Both the position numbers and the translations under genes were made by a program. DNA of 64,000 bases from Caenimonas sedimenti. Its GTDB lineage: Bacteria > Pseudomonadota > Gammaproteobacteria > Burkholderiales > Burkholderiaceae_C. The stretch spans positions 1 to 64,000 of the forward strand of contig NZ_VOBQ01000001.1 in the NCBI RefSeq assembly GCF_007833165.1. The letters are read 5' to 3'. This document shows positions 33,198 through 42,208 of this stretch, one piece after another; positions within the stretch are counted from its first letter, which is position 1, and each line of letters starts with the position of its first letter. The notes under the pieces are model-generated. The model worked only from the letters and a program-made list of their open reading frames with translations. It searched no databases and had not been told where the DNA came from.

Positions 33198-34646
33198 GTG
33201 AAACCCGAAACCTCTCCGGCCGTTTCCTCCGCGGCCGAAGCCCAGTGGGTGGAGGCGGAACTGGTGCGCAACCTGATGCGCACCCAGCGCAACACGCAAT
33301 GGATCGGCCTGTTCCTCATTCCCATCTTCATGGGGGTGCTCTGGGCGGAAGCGATGCGCGGCCTGCTGCTGACATGGGCTCTCTTCGCGGTCGGTGCGGC
33401 GGCCACACGGCTCTCGATCGTCCAGTACTACTCGCGCGAGGTGGCGCAGCGGAGCACCGGGGAGCAGGTGGAATTCTTCCGGCGCCGCCGGCTCATCTGG
33501 CCAGTGTCGGCCCTGTTCTGGGGGCTGACCACGCTGCTGTACTTCGACCGGTCGTCGCTCGCCGACCAGTTCATCTGCTGGTTGATCCTGGCGGGGCTGG
33601 CCATGTATTCCATCAACAGCCTGTCGAGCCACCTCGCGACGATGCGTGCCTACCTGAACACGCTGGCCATCACGGCCCTGACGGTCATGGGCTGGCGCAT
33701 GGCGGTGGAACTGGAGTTCAGTGGCCCGCCGTACCACTGGTGGCTGGTGGCGCTCCTGATCATCTTCTGGCAGGTGCTGCGGCAGGCGGGGCTGCGGCTG
33801 CACGTGACGCACCGGAAGAACTTCGAGCTGCAATACCGCAACAACCAGCTGATCGAATCGCTGACCCGCCAGACCCAGGCCGCCCTCGACGCGGTGGAGA
33901 TCAAGAACCGCTTCCTCGCCAGCGCGGCGCACGACATCCGGCAGCCGGTGCACGCCCTGGGCCTGTATGCGGACTGGCTGGGCAGCGAGCCCGAGCTGGT
34001 GCACGAACTCGCGCCCAAGATCGTCGAATCGACCAAGGCGGTGAACCAGCTGTTCGACTCGCTGTTCGACCTGGCGCGGCTCGACTCCGGCAAGATCAAG
34101 CTGAACATCGACAACGTGGATCTGGCGCAGCTGCTGCACGACCTGGAGGTGCAATACCGTCCGCTGTGCGAGGCCAAGGGCCTGCAGTTCCGCGTGCACG
34201 TGCAGCCCGGGGTCGCGGTGTCGGACCCGATCCTGCTGCAGCGCATCGTGGGCAACCTGATCTCCAACGCCGTCAAGTACACCCAGCGTGGCGGCATCCT
34301 GGTGGCTTCGCGCGTCACCCCTTCGGGGCGGCGCATCGAGATCTGGGACACCGGCGTCGGCATCGCACCGGTGCACCAGCGCGAGATCTTCCGGGAGTTC
34401 TACAAGGTGCCCACGCACGCGGGCACGGAGGATGGCTTCGGGCTGGGCCTCTACATCGTGGCGCGCCTCACGCACATCCTCGGCCACCCGCTGGCGCTGT
34501 CTTCAAGGCCGAACAAGGGCACGGTGTTCCGCGTGATGCTCACCCCGACCGATCCGCAGGCGGCGGCGGCCCGGGCGGTGGCTTCGGTGCAGCAGTTGCT
34601 CCCGGGCCGGCTGCGCGCCGCCGACCTTCAGAGCCAGGACTCCTAG
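33198..34646 (+). CDS. Membrane sensor histidine kinase
   Basis: Sensor kinase of 482 residues. The N-terminal half has about six membrane segments (residues about 35-200) and no recognisable ligand domain. The dimerisation box is SAAHDIRQPVHALGLY. The ATPase domain has NLISNAVKYT (N box), WDTGVGIA (G1) and DGFGLGLYIV (G2). It starts with GTG at 33198, and no ATG fits. It ends 1 bp from the stop of the convergent response regulator, its likely partner. Confidence 0.9.
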   Translation: MKPETSPAVSSAAEAQWVEAELVRNLMRTQRNTQWIGLFLIPIFMGVLWAEAMRGLLLTWALFAVGAAATRLSIVQYYSREVAQRSTGEQVEFFRRRRLIWPVSALFWGLTTLLYFDRSSLADQFICWLILAGLAMYSINSLSSHLATMRAYLNTLAITALTVMGWRMAVELEFSGPPYHWWLVALLIIFWQVLRQAGLRLHVTHRKNFELQYRNNQLIESLTRQTQAALDAVEIKNRFLASAAHDIRQPVHALGLYADWLGSEPELVHELAPKIVESTKAVNQLFDSLFDLARLDSGKIKLNIDNVDLAQLLHDLEVQYRPLCEAKGLQFRVHVQPGVAVSDPILLQRIVGNLISNAVKYTQRGGILVASRVTPSGRRIEIWDTGVGIAPVHQREIFREFYKVPTHAGTEDGFGLGLYIVARLTHILGHPLALSSRPNKGTVFRVMLTPTDPQAAAARAVASVQQLLPGRLRAADLQSQDS

Positions 34647-34647
34647 A

Positions 34648-35271
34648 TCAGGAGCCGAGCAGCCCGTGCGTCCGGGCGTAGTGGATGGTCTGCGTGCGGC
34701 TCTTCACGCCCAGGCGGCGGAACAGGCGCCACAGGTGCACCTTGACGGTGTGCTCGCTGATGCCCAGTTCGTCGGCGATCTCGCGGTTCGACAGGCCGCG
34801 GTCCAGCATCACGATCAGCTGCTTCTGGCGCTTGGACAGCTTGTTGTCGGTGGGCGTGAGCTCCTCGAACTGGCCGTCGGCGGAAAGCAGCGCGCGCAGG
34901 GCATTGCCGATCTCCAGCGCGCCGGACGACTTCTCGATGTAGATGTCGGCGCCGGCGTCGATGCACTGCTCCTCGGCGTCGGAAGCGGGCGAGGCCGACA
35001 GCACGGCCAGCGGCGTTTCCGGGAAGCGCTTCTTCAGTTCGTGCACGCCCGACGCGCCGGTGGTGTCCGGCAGCTTGAGGTCGAGTGTAATCAGGTCAGG
35101 TTGCCCGTGCTGCTTGACGGCCGACTCGATGCCGCCCATGCGGTCAAGTTCGACCACGTTGGCGCCGGGGCGCATGCGGCGCAGGAGCATCACCACGGCC
35201 TCCCGCATCAGCGGGTGGTCGTCGATGACGTACACGTTCATGTTCTTGGTGGGGGTGGCGGCAGCGGGCAT
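34648..35271 (-). CDS. LuxR/NarL-type response regulator
   Basis: DNA-binding regulator of 207 residues from the ATG at 35271. The receiver domain has VYVIDDHPLMREA (acidic pocket), LDLKLPD (phospho-acceptor Asp) and AVLSASPA. The C-terminal LuxR helix-turn-helix is LSNREIADELGISEHTVKVH. Starts at 35307 and 35241 (MNVYVIDD) are also possible. It is convergent with the histidine kinase at 33198 and probably phosphorylated by it. Targets unknown. Confidence 0.9.
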   Translation of the reverse strand: MPAAATPTKNMNVYVIDDHPLMREAVVMLLRRMRPGANVVELDRMGGIESAVKQHGQPDLITLDLKLPDTTGASGVHELKKRFPETPLAVLSASPASDAEEQCIDAGADIYIEKSSGALEIGNALRALLSADGQFEELTPTDNKLSKRQKQLIVMLDRGLSNREIADELGISEHTVKVHLWRLFRRLGVKSRTQTIHYARTHGLLGS

Positions 35272-35319
35272 AGGGTGAAAGGATACCGCCGATTGTCGGA
35301 CAACCATCCGACTAAACCC

Positions 35320-36612
35320 TTAGTTCCCGGAAGATGTCAGTTCCTGCAAGGCTGCGTTAATTTCTGTATCCAACGCCTCGGCACGGACTCCGGTCAGGTT
35401 GGCCCAGCTCTGCGGCTCGCGCTTCAACTGGGCCACCATCGCGCCGGCTTCCTTGGGCGAGTCGAAGCCGGCACTTTGCAGCAGTGGCCGGCCCTGCGCA
35501 TCCACCAGCTTGAAATAGAACTTGCCGTCGGCTTCGCGGTACTGCTTGAAACTGGGCAGCGCCGACTTCGCCTTGTCCTTCTTGGCCGGGCCGGCCTGCA
35601 CCGCCAGGTTGCGCAGGCCCACCGCGTGCCGCAGTTCCGCCATGAAAGGCGTGGCGCGCTGGCGCGCCTTGGCGGCGCCGGCCTGCAGGATGGCTTCGAG
35701 TTCGGCGGGGTGCGACACCAGGTGCTCGTAGCGCTCGCGCATGGGCGCGATCTCCTGGTCGATGCGCTCGAAGAGCATCTGCTTGGCGTCGCCCCAGGCG
35801 ATGCCGTCGGCGTAGGCCTGGCGCAGCTTCTGCGTCTCGTCCGCGGAAGCGAACGCCTGGTAGATCTGGAACAGGGCGGAACCTTCAACGTCCTTGGGTT
35901 CGCCGGGTGCCTTCGAGTCGGTGACGATGGAGGCGATCTGCTTGCGGATCTGCTCGCGCGGGCCGAACAGCGCGATGACGTTGTCGTAACTCTTGCTCAT
36001 CTTGCGGCCGTCCAGGCCGGGCAGCAGCGCGACGGACTCATCGATCTGCGCCTCCGGCAGCACCAGGTGCTCGCCATAGAGGTGGTTGTAGCTTTGCGCC
36101 ATGTCGCGCGCCATCTCGATGTGCTGCACCTGGTCGCGGCCCACCGGCACCTTGTGCGCCTTGAACAGCAGGATGTCGGCCCCCATCAGCACGGGGTACA
36201 TGAAGAGGCCGGCGCTCACATCGGTGTCCGTGTCCACCCCGGCGGCGGTGTTCTTGTCCACCTGGGCCTTGTAGGCATGCGCCCGGTTCAGCACGCCCTT
36301 GCCGGTGACGCAGGTGAGCAGCCACGTCAATTCGGGGATCTCGGGAATATCGGACTGCCGGTAGAAGTAGACCTTCTCGTGATCCAGCCCGGCCGCCAGC
36401 CAGCACGCGGCGATCTCCAGCGTGGAACGCTGGATGCGGGCCGGTTCGTCGCACTTGATCAGCGCGTGGTAGTCGGCGAGGAAATAGAAATTTTCGGTGC
36501 CGGCGCGGCGGCTGGCTTGGACCGTGGGGCGGATGGCGCCGACGTAATTTCCCAGGTGGGGCGTGCCGGTGGTGGTGATGCCGGTGAGGTAGCGGATGGT
36601 CATGGCGGTCAT
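35320..36612 (-). CDS. trpS: Tryptophanyl-tRNA synthetase with C-terminal extra domain
   Basis: Class I synthetase charging tRNA-Trp (430 residues, against about 335 in E. coli). Catalytic motifs are TGTPHLGNYVGA (HIGH type) and GRKMSKSYDNV. After the anticodon-binding helices, about 75 extra residues follow a Lys-rich linker: FKQYREADGKFYFKLVDAQG, then LLQSAGFDSPKEAGAMVAQL, resembling a YegP/DUF1508-like beta fold. The start at 36612 overlaps the upstream gene stop (ATGA); an ATG at 36603 also works. Confidence 0.94.
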   Translation of the reverse strand: MTAMTIRYLTGITTTGTPHLGNYVGAIRPTVQASRRAGTENFYFLADYHALIKCDEPARIQRSTLEIAACWLAAGLDHEKVYFYRQSDIPEIPELTWLLTCVTGKGVLNRAHAYKAQVDKNTAAGVDTDTDVSAGLFMYPVLMGADILLFKAHKVPVGRDQVQHIEMARDMAQSYNHLYGEHLVLPEAQIDESVALLPGLDGRKMSKSYDNVIALFGPREQIRKQIASIVTDSKAPGEPKDVEGSALFQIYQAFASADETQKLRQAYADGIAWGDAKQMLFERIDQEIAPMRERYEHLVSHPAELEAILQAGAAKARQRATPFMAELRHAVGLRNLAVQAGPAKKDKAKSALPSFKQYREADGKFYFKLVDAQGRPLLQSAGFDSPKEAGAMVAQLKREPQSWANLTGVRAEALDTEINAALQELTSSGN

Positions 36613-37277
36613 TGCAGGAGCGAGACGAAGGGCGACACCAGGAGGTGGATCGCCGCATAGCCGACGGTGAGTAGCGGGCGCAGCCAGTAGGTGCTGACGA
36701 TGCCCAGCACCACCAGGCCCAGGACGATGAAGAAGCCCCAGGGTTCGACCCGGCTGAGCAGGTACGCGGGGCGCGGCGGCAGCAGGCCCATCAGGATGCG
36801 TCCACCGGCGAGCGGAGGCAACGGGAACAGGTTGAAGGCCCACAACACCAGGTTGACCAGCACGCCGGCCTTGGCCATCTCGACGAAGAAGCGCTCGCTG
36901 ACGCCGAAGGCACCGAGCAGCGCGAAGGCCACGGCCCAGACGATGGCCTGGGCGAAATTGGCCGCTGGCCCGGACAGGGCGATCCAGACGAGGTCGCGCT
37001 TGGGCTTGCGCAGCTTGCCGTAGTCCACCGGCATCGGCTTGGCGTAGCCGAACAGGAAGGCCCCGGCCGTCGCGAGGTACATGACCAGTGGCACGAGGAT
37101 GGTGCCGATGGGATCGATGTGCTTGATGGGGTTCAGCGTCACGCGGCCCATCCGGGTGGCGGTGTCGTCGCCGAGCGCGCGGGCCACGTAGCCCTGGGCC
37201 GCTTCGCTGCCGGTGATCGCGAAGAGCACCGGCAGCGCGTAGATGAGGACGGTTTGAATGAGGTTGTTGAAATCCAC
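36609..37277 (-). CDS. Site-2 protease (M50) family protein lacking metal ligands
   Basis: Polytopic membrane protein of 222 residues with the full M50B layout, including the family stretches RVTLNPIKHIDPIGTI, LSGPAANF and AFNLFPLPPL. The zinc motif HExxH is replaced by SEAAQ (Ser24, Gln28; ITGSEAAQGY). The second motif, normally PLDGG, is PLAGG (Ala157). All three expected metal ligands are therefore absent, so it should not be a protease. It starts with GTG at 37277. It lies in a compact row with trpS and the YrdC/YciO gene. Confidence 0.88.
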   Translation of the reverse strand: MDFNNLIQTVLIYALPVLFAITGSEAAQGYVARALGDDTATRMGRVTLNPIKHIDPIGTILVPLVMYLATAGAFLFGYAKPMPVDYGKLRKPKRDLVWIALSGPAANFAQAIVWAVAFALLGAFGVSERFFVEMAKAGVLVNLVLWAFNLFPLPPLAGGRILMGLLPPRPAYLLSRVEPWGFFIVLGLVVLGIVSTYWLRPLLTVGYAAIHLLVSPFVSLLQ

Positions 37278-37292
37278 CGGGCGGATTGTCCT

Positions 37293-37928
37293 CTACAGGC
37301 CCAGCACCGCCGCGTCGCCTCGCCCCTGCCGCACCAGCACCGCATCGCCGCCTGTCCCCATGGGCGTGAGGTCGATCACCGTCGTCGGCTGGTCGGGGCA
37401 CGCCCCCGCGCCGATCACGGCGGCCAGCTCGTGCTGGAAGCGTTCGCGGATCTCGTTCGGATCGTTCATCGGCTCGGAGTCGTCCGGGGCAATCAGGGTG
37501 GTGGCGAGCAGGGGCGCGCCGTGCGCCTCCAGCAGGTCCTGCAGGGCCTTGTGGTCCGGGACCCGCAGCCCGATGGTCTTGCGCTGCGGATGGCTCACGC
37601 GGCGCGGTACTTCGCGCGTGGCCTCCAGGATGAAGGTATAGGGCCCGGGCGTGGCCGACTTCAGCAGGCGGTACTGGCGGTTGTCGACGCGCGCGTAGTT
37701 GGCCAGCTCGCTCAGGTCGCGGCACAGCAGCGTGAGGTGGTGCTTGTCGTCCACCCGGCGGATCTGGCGCAGCCGGTCGGCCGCCGCCTTGTCGTCGAGG
37801 TGGCAGGCGATGGCGTAGCTGGAATCGGTCGGCACGGCCACGACGCCGCCCGCAGCCAGCACGGCCACGGCCTGCTTCAGCAGGCGCGGCTGGGGGTTGT
37901 CGGGGTGGAGGTCGAAGTACTGGGCCAT
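37293..37928 (-). CDS. YrdC/YciO (Sua5-like) family protein
   Basis: 211 residues of the YrdC fold, whose best-known members make threonylcarbamoyl-AMP for the tRNA t6A modification. It shows GGVVAVPTDSSYAIACHL, RQIRRVDDKHHLTLLCRDLS and TIGLRVPDHKALQDLL. The YciO subgroup, which this resembles, also neighbours PHP phosphoesterase genes in other proteobacteria. A second, canonical TsaC may exist elsewhere. It ends 15 bp before the M50-like gene. Confidence 0.86.
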   Translation of the reverse strand: MAQYFDLHPDNPQPRLLKQAVAVLAAGGVVAVPTDSSYAIACHLDDKAAADRLRQIRRVDDKHHLTLLCRDLSELANYARVDNRQYRLLKSATPGPYTFILEATREVPRRVSHPQRKTIGLRVPDHKALQDLLEAHGAPLLATTLIAPDDSEPMNDPNEIRERFQHELAAVIGAGACPDQPTTVIDLTPMGTGGDAVLVRQGRGDAAVLGL

Positions 37929-37932
37929 GGCA

Positions 37933-38832
37933 TCAGGACGCGGAAGCGGATTCTCGCTGTTCCCGGACGGTCAGCCAGGCTCCGGCGGCGCCGCAGACGG
38001 CGATCATCGCGATGCCGGTGAGCGACCAGCCGTCCGGCACGTGGGAGAAGACGAGGAGGCCGCCGAGCATGGCGAAGCCGATCTGGCTGTAGATGTAGGG
38101 CGTCAGGGTGGCGGCCGGCGCGCGCTGGTAGGCCAGGATGAGCATGAAATGGCCCACGGTGCCCATCAGCCCCATGAAACACAGGCCGGCCCAGAGCCAG
38201 GGATCGGCGAGGGCCGTCCAGGCGAAAGGCAGCGCCACGGCGGCCAGCGCGGTCCCGGTCCAGCCCGTGTACAGGTGCATCGTCATCGGGTCTTCGGTGC
38301 GGGCCAGCTTGCTGGTGAGCACCTGGAACCAGGCATTGGTGCCGACCAGCGCAATCGGCATCAGGCTGGCCCAGGTGAAGGCGTCCCCGCCGGGCCGGAT
38401 GATGATGAGCGTGCCGGCGAAACCCCCCGCCACCAGCGCCCAGCGCAGCGGCGACACGTGTTCCTTCAACACTGTGGCCGCCAGCAGCGTGATGACCAGG
38501 GGCGTGATCATCACGATGGCGGTGAACTCGCCCACCGGCATGTGGCGCAGGCTGGCGAACGCCAGCAGGCTGCTGGCCAGGAGCAGCAAGCCGCGCAGCA
38601 GGTGGTACGGCAGGCGGCGCGTGCGCCAGACAGCCATGCCGCGCAACGGCAGCACCACCACCGTGGTGGCCATGGCCTGGAAGAAGTAGCGGAACCAGAG
38701 CGCCATCAACAGCGGCACCGAGACGCTCACCAGCTTGGTCGTGGTGTCCAGGGCCCCGAAACATGCCGTGGCCGCCACCACGAGCGCGATCCCGGCCAGC
38801 GGGCCGCCGGCCCGCGGCGCCGCCGGGCTCAC
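37933..38832 (-). CDS. EamA/DMT family transporter
   Basis: Inner-membrane exporter of the drug/metabolite superfamily (299 residues, ten predicted segments in two EamA repeats). Typical features are the first repeat beginning LAGIALVVAATACFGALDTT, and FTAIVMITPLVITLLAATVLKE. It starts with GTG at 38832, overlapping the stop of the PHP gene (GTGA). Substrate unknown. Frame open upstream through the PHP gene is not used. Confidence 0.87.
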   Translation of the reverse strand: MSPAAPRAGGPLAGIALVVAATACFGALDTTTKLVSVSVPLLMALWFRYFFQAMATTVVVLPLRGMAVWRTRRLPYHLLRGLLLLASSLLAFASLRHMPVGEFTAIVMITPLVITLLAATVLKEHVSPLRWALVAGGFAGTLIIIRPGGDAFTWASLMPIALVGTNAWFQVLTSKLARTEDPMTMHLYTGWTGTALAAVALPFAWTALADPWLWAGLCFMGLMGTVGHFMLILAYQRAPAATLTPYIYSQIGFAMLGGLLVFSHVPDGWSLTGIAMIAVCGAAGAWLTVREQRESASAS

Positions 38833-39680
38833 TGGATGCGGTCGGCCAGCAGGTCCCAGACGGGCGTCAGTTCGCCCGGCAGGTAGGGCAGCTGGCCCAG
38901 GTCGGTGTGGCTTTCGTCGGGGCTGTGGAAGTCGCTGCCGCGCGAGGCGGCCAGCCCGAATTCGCGCGCGGTTTCGGCATAGCGCACGTATTCCGCGGCG
39001 GTGTGACTGCCCGTGACCACCTCGACGCCGCGGCCGCCGTGGGCCTTGAACTCGGTGAACAGCGCGTATTCTTCGTTGGCGGTGAACTTGTAGCGGGCCG
39101 GGTGCGCAATGACGGCGACGCCGCCCGCCTGCGTGATCCATTGCACCGCATTGCGCAGCGACGCCCAGCGGTGCGGCACGTAGCCGGGCTTGCCTTCGGT
39201 GAGGAAACGGCGGAACACCTCGTTGGTGTCGCGGCAGACGCCGGACTCCACCAGGAAGCGGGCGAAGTGGGTGCGCGAGATCAGCGCCGGGTTGCCCACG
39301 TAGCGCAGCGCGCCTTCGTAGGCGTCCTTGATGCCCACCTGGGCCAGGCCGGCGCCGATTTCCATGGCGCGGGGCCCCCGGCCGTCGCGCGTTTCGTGCA
39401 GGCCGCGCTGCATCTCGAGATCATCGGGGTCGAAGCCCAGGCCGACGATGTGCACGGTCTCGTCGGCGAAGGTGACGGAGATCTCGGTGCCGGTCAGGTA
39501 CTTCATGCCGTGTGCCCGGGCGGCAGTCGCGGCGCGCTGTTGCCCGCCGATCTCGTCGTGGTCGGTCAGGGCCCACAGCTCGACGCCGTTGGCCGCCGCG
39601 CGGGCCGCCAGGTCTTCCGGCGTCATGGTGCCATCGGAGACCACGGAGTGGCAGTGCAGGTCGGCGTTGAGGATGGACAC
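38829..39680 (-). CDS. PHP domain phosphoesterase, RNase AM (YciV/TrpH) type
   Basis: Metal-dependent PHP phosphoesterase (283 residues). The metal motifs are ADLHCHSVVSDGTM, WALTDHDEIGG, AVIAHPARY and RGSDFHSP. E. coli YciV (RNase AM) is a 5'-3' exonuclease acting on short RNAs and on rRNA 5' ends. Grouping with a YciO-like gene and trpS is seen in related bacteria. It starts with GTG at 39680, first of a run of five tightly packed minus-strand genes. Confidence 0.9.
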   Translation of the reverse strand: MSILNADLHCHSVVSDGTMTPEDLAARAAANGVELWALTDHDEIGGQQRAATAARAHGMKYLTGTEISVTFADETVHIVGLGFDPDDLEMQRGLHETRDGRGPRAMEIGAGLAQVGIKDAYEGALRYVGNPALISRTHFARFLVESGVCRDTNEVFRRFLTEGKPGYVPHRWASLRNAVQWITQAGGVAVIAHPARYKFTANEEYALFTEFKAHGGRGVEVVTGSHTAAEYVRYAETAREFGLAASRGSDFHSPDESHTDLGQLPYLPGELTPVWDLLADRIQ

Positions 39681-39790
39681 CCCCCGATTTTAGGCCGGGG
39701 GCCCCGCAAATGTCTGGCAGGAGGGGCGAAGTCCCTCATTCCGGCCTGAGACTCAGCCGCTAGCATCAGCCACTTCGCTGGAGAAACCAC

Positions 39791-40462
39791 ATGATCGTCG
39801 TGCACCACCTGAACAACTCCCGCTCGCAACGCGTGCTCTGGATGCTGGAGGAACTGGGGGTCGATTACGAGATCCGCCGCTACGAGCGGAACAAGGAGAC
39901 CATGCTGGCCCCGCCCGAACTGCGGCAGGTGCACCCGCTCGGCAAATCGCCGGTCATCACGGATGGTGCGTCGGTGCTGGCGGAGTCCGGCGCCATCCTC
40001 GAATACCTCGTCGAGCAGTACGGCGGCGAGCGCCTGGCCCCGGCGCGGGGCACCCCGGAGCGCGTGCGTTACACCTATTGGATGCACTATGCCGAGGGCT
40101 CGCTGATGTCGCCCCTGCTGATGAAACTGGTGTTCGACCAGATCGAGAAGGCGAAGATGCCTTTCGTGGCGAAGCCCTTCGCCAAGGCGATCGCGCACAA
40201 GGTCAAGTCCAGTTTCGTGGTGCCGCAGATCAAGCAGCACCTGGACTATCTCGAAGCGGAGCTGCAAACGCGCGACTGGTTCGCGGGCAGCGCCTTCAGT
40301 GCCGCCGACATCCAGATGAGTTTTCCGCTGGAGGCGGCGGCCGCGCGGGCGGGCCTGAATGCCGGCCGGCCGCGGCTGATGGACTTTCTCGCACGCATCC
40401 ATGCGCGGCCGGCGTACCAGCGGGCGCTGGAAAAGGGCGGGCCCTTTTCAATCCTCAATTAG
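39791..40462 (+). CDS. Glutathione S-transferase
   Basis: GST of 223 residues. The thioredoxin-like N-terminal domain has HHLNNSRSQRVLWMLEELG and the cis-proline region GKSPVITDG, followed by the glutathione-binding ESGAILEYL. The helical C-terminal domain is intact (FSAADIQMSFPLEAA). It resembles small bacterial GSTs with a serine-type active site near Ser10-Ser12. It stands alone and is followed by a repeat. Confidence 0.9.
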   Translation: MIVVHHLNNSRSQRVLWMLEELGVDYEIRRYERNKETMLAPPELRQVHPLGKSPVITDGASVLAESGAILEYLVEQYGGERLAPARGTPERVRYTYWMHYAEGSLMSPLLMKLVFDQIEKAKMPFVAKPFAKAIAHKVKSSFVVPQIKQHLDYLEAELQTRDWFAGSAFSAADIQMSFPLEAAAARAGLNAGRPRLMDFLARIHARPAYQRALEKGGPFSILN

Positions 40463-40468
40463 GGGTTA

Positions 40469-40546
40469 GTCATCCCGGGCTTGACCCGGGATCCATGGCG
40501 GCATGTCGATACGCCACGATGGATTGCGGATCAAGTCCGCAATGAC
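40469..40546. repeat. BIME-like paired palindromic repeat
   Basis: Two 30-bp units point at each other. The left reads GTCATCCCGGGCTTGACCCG onward. The right, read on the minus strand, is GTCATTGCGGACTTGATCCG onward. They share most positions, and each folds by itself (CCCGGG...CCCGGG, TTGCGGA...TCCGCAA). The element lies between the convergent GST and pcp genes and may act as a terminator. Confidence 0.8.
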
Positions 40547-40552
40547 AAGGCG

Positions 40553-41221
40553 TCAGTTCAACGCCCCGGCCTGCTTCCGGATATCGTGCTCCGTCGTGAG
40601 CGCCACCTCCACTGCCACTTCCAGCCCCCGCACGATCTCCGCCAGCCGCATCGACGGCTGGCCCTGCTCCGGCAGCCAGGGCACATGGATCAGGCCGCCG
40701 CGCACGCCTCGCCACGCGGGCTGTGCCAGCAGGTGCATCAGCCCATAGAAGACATGGTTGCAGACGAAGGTGCCCGCCGTCTGCGACACCTCCGCATTGA
40801 TGCCCTCCAGCAGCAGCGCCTGCAGCATGGCCTTGATCGGCAAGGTGGTGAAGTAGGCATCGGGCCCGCCTTCGACGATGGCGGTGTCCACCGGTTGCGC
40901 GCCAGCGTTGTCGGGGATGCGGGCGTCATTGACGTTGATGGCGACCCGCTCCAGTGACAGGTTGCCGCGGCCGCCGGCCTGCCCGGTGCAGATCACCAGC
41001 CGCGGGCGGTGCTTTTCCACCAGGGCGGCAAGCCGCTGCAGCGATAAACCGAATACCGTAGGAATTTCCGCCCCCACAATGCGATGGCCGCCTACAACCG
41101 TGTTGTCGAGCGCGCGGACCGCATGCCAGCTGGGATTCGTCGGACTGCCGCCAAATGGGTCGAACCCGGTTACCAATACCGTCGGCAGGGGCCCCCCGGA
41201 CGGGGCATGTTTCGTTACCAT
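40553..41221 (-). CDS. pcp: Pyroglutamyl-peptidase I
   Basis: Cysteine peptidase (222 residues) removing N-terminal pyroglutamate. It begins with [19 protein letters not shown]. The catalytic triad regions are visible: Glu in LSLERVAIN, Cys in [14 protein letters not shown] and His in [11 protein letters not shown]. The ATG at 41221 gives family length; a much longer frame upstream is antisense to the metallopeptidase gene. It is divergent from that gene across 30 bp. Confidence 0.93.
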   Translation of the reverse strand: MVTKHAPSGGPLPTVLVTGFDPFGGSPTNPSWHAVRALDNTVVGGHRIVGAEIPTVFGLSLQRLAALVEKHRPRLVICTGQAGGRGNLSLERVAINVNDARIPDNAGAQPVDTAIVEGGPDAYFTTLPIKAMLQALLLEGINAEVSQTAGTFVCNHVFYGLMHLLAQPAWRGVRGGLIHVPWLPEQGQPSMRLAEIVRGLEVAVEVALTTEHDIRKQAGALN

Positions 41222-41251
41222 GAAATCACTGTACAGCAGGGAGACAAGATC

Positions 41252-42130
41252 ATGCGGTGGGAAGGCAATCGGCAGTCGTCCAACGTGGAAGACATGCGCA
41301 GCGGCGGCGGCGGTGGCGGCGGCTTCGGCCTCGGCGGCCGCAGCATCGGCATCGGGACCATCGTCATCGCGCTGGTGGGTGGCGCGGTCTTCGGGATCAA
41401 CCCGCTGACGATCCTCGGCATCCTCACTGGGGGCGGCGGCCCGGTCGCGACCCAGCAGCAAGGCCCCGCGCCGGCGCCGCCGGCCAATGATCCGATGGCC
41501 GCCTTCGTCTCCACCGTCCTCGGCGATACCGAGGACGTGTGGAAGCAGATCTTCACGCAGGGCGGCGCGAATTACGTGGAGCCGAAGCTGGTGCTGTTCC
41601 GCGGCGCCGTGCGCACGCAATGCGGCGCGGGCCAGGCCGCGATGGGCCCGTTCTACTGCCCCGCCGACCAGAAGGTCTACATCGACCTGAGCTTCTACGA
41701 GACCATGAAGAACCGCATGGGCGCGCCCGGCGACTTCGCGCAGGCCTACGTCATCGCGCACGAGGTCGGCCACCACGTGCAGAACCAGCTCGGGATCACG
41801 CAGAAGGTGGAGGAGGTCCGCGCGCGCGGCAACACGGCGCAGACCAACAACATGAGCGTGCGTCTCGAACTGCAGGCGGACTGCTTCGCCGGCGTTTGGG
41901 GCCACCACGCGGACAAGTCGCGCAAGATCCTGGAGCAGGGCGACGTCGAGGAGGCGATGAACGCCGCCCAGAAGATCGGCGACGACGCGCTGCAGAAGGC
42001 GAGCGGCCGTGCCGTGGTGCCGGAAAGCTTCACCCACGGCTCGAGCGAGCAGCGCCAGCGCTGGTTCGCCACCGGGTTGAAGACGGGCAGCGTGAAGGCG
42101 TGCGATACGTTCAGCGCGCGGACGCTCTGA
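41252..42130 (+). CDS. YpfJ-type neutral zinc metallopeptidase
   Basis: Membrane-anchored putative metallopeptidase (292 residues) of the YpfJ/KPN_02809 family. It opens [16 protein letters not shown], followed by a glycine-rich stretch and one membrane segment (about residues 35-60). The zinc motif is [15 protein letters not shown], with the downstream [14 protein letters not shown]. The ATG at 41252 has GGGAG 8 bp upstream. The physiological substrate is unknown for the family. Confidence 0.9.
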   Translation: MRWEGNRQSSNVEDMRSGGGGGGGFGLGGRSIGIGTIVIALVGGAVFGINPLTILGILTGGGGPVATQQQGPAPAPPANDPMAAFVSTVLGDTEDVWKQIFTQGGANYVEPKLVLFRGAVRTQCGAGQAAMGPFYCPADQKVYIDLSFYETMKNRMGAPGDFAQAYVIAHEVGHHVQNQLGITQKVEEVRARGNTAQTNNMSVRLELQADCFAGVWGHHADKSRKILEQGDVEEAMNAAQKIGDDALQKASGRAVVPESFTHGSSEQRQRWFATGLKTGSVKACDTFSARTL

Positions 42131-42208
42131 CCTCAGCCGTTCCCCCTGCCACGGGGCGAATGGCTGTGGCTGGCCCGTTTATTGCATCAGTGCGATAATC
42201 GCCGGTTG

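Noticed and set aside
40469..40546. CRISPR repeats
   Set aside because: Only two inverted units with no regular spacing, spacers or cas genes; it fits a BIME-like element.
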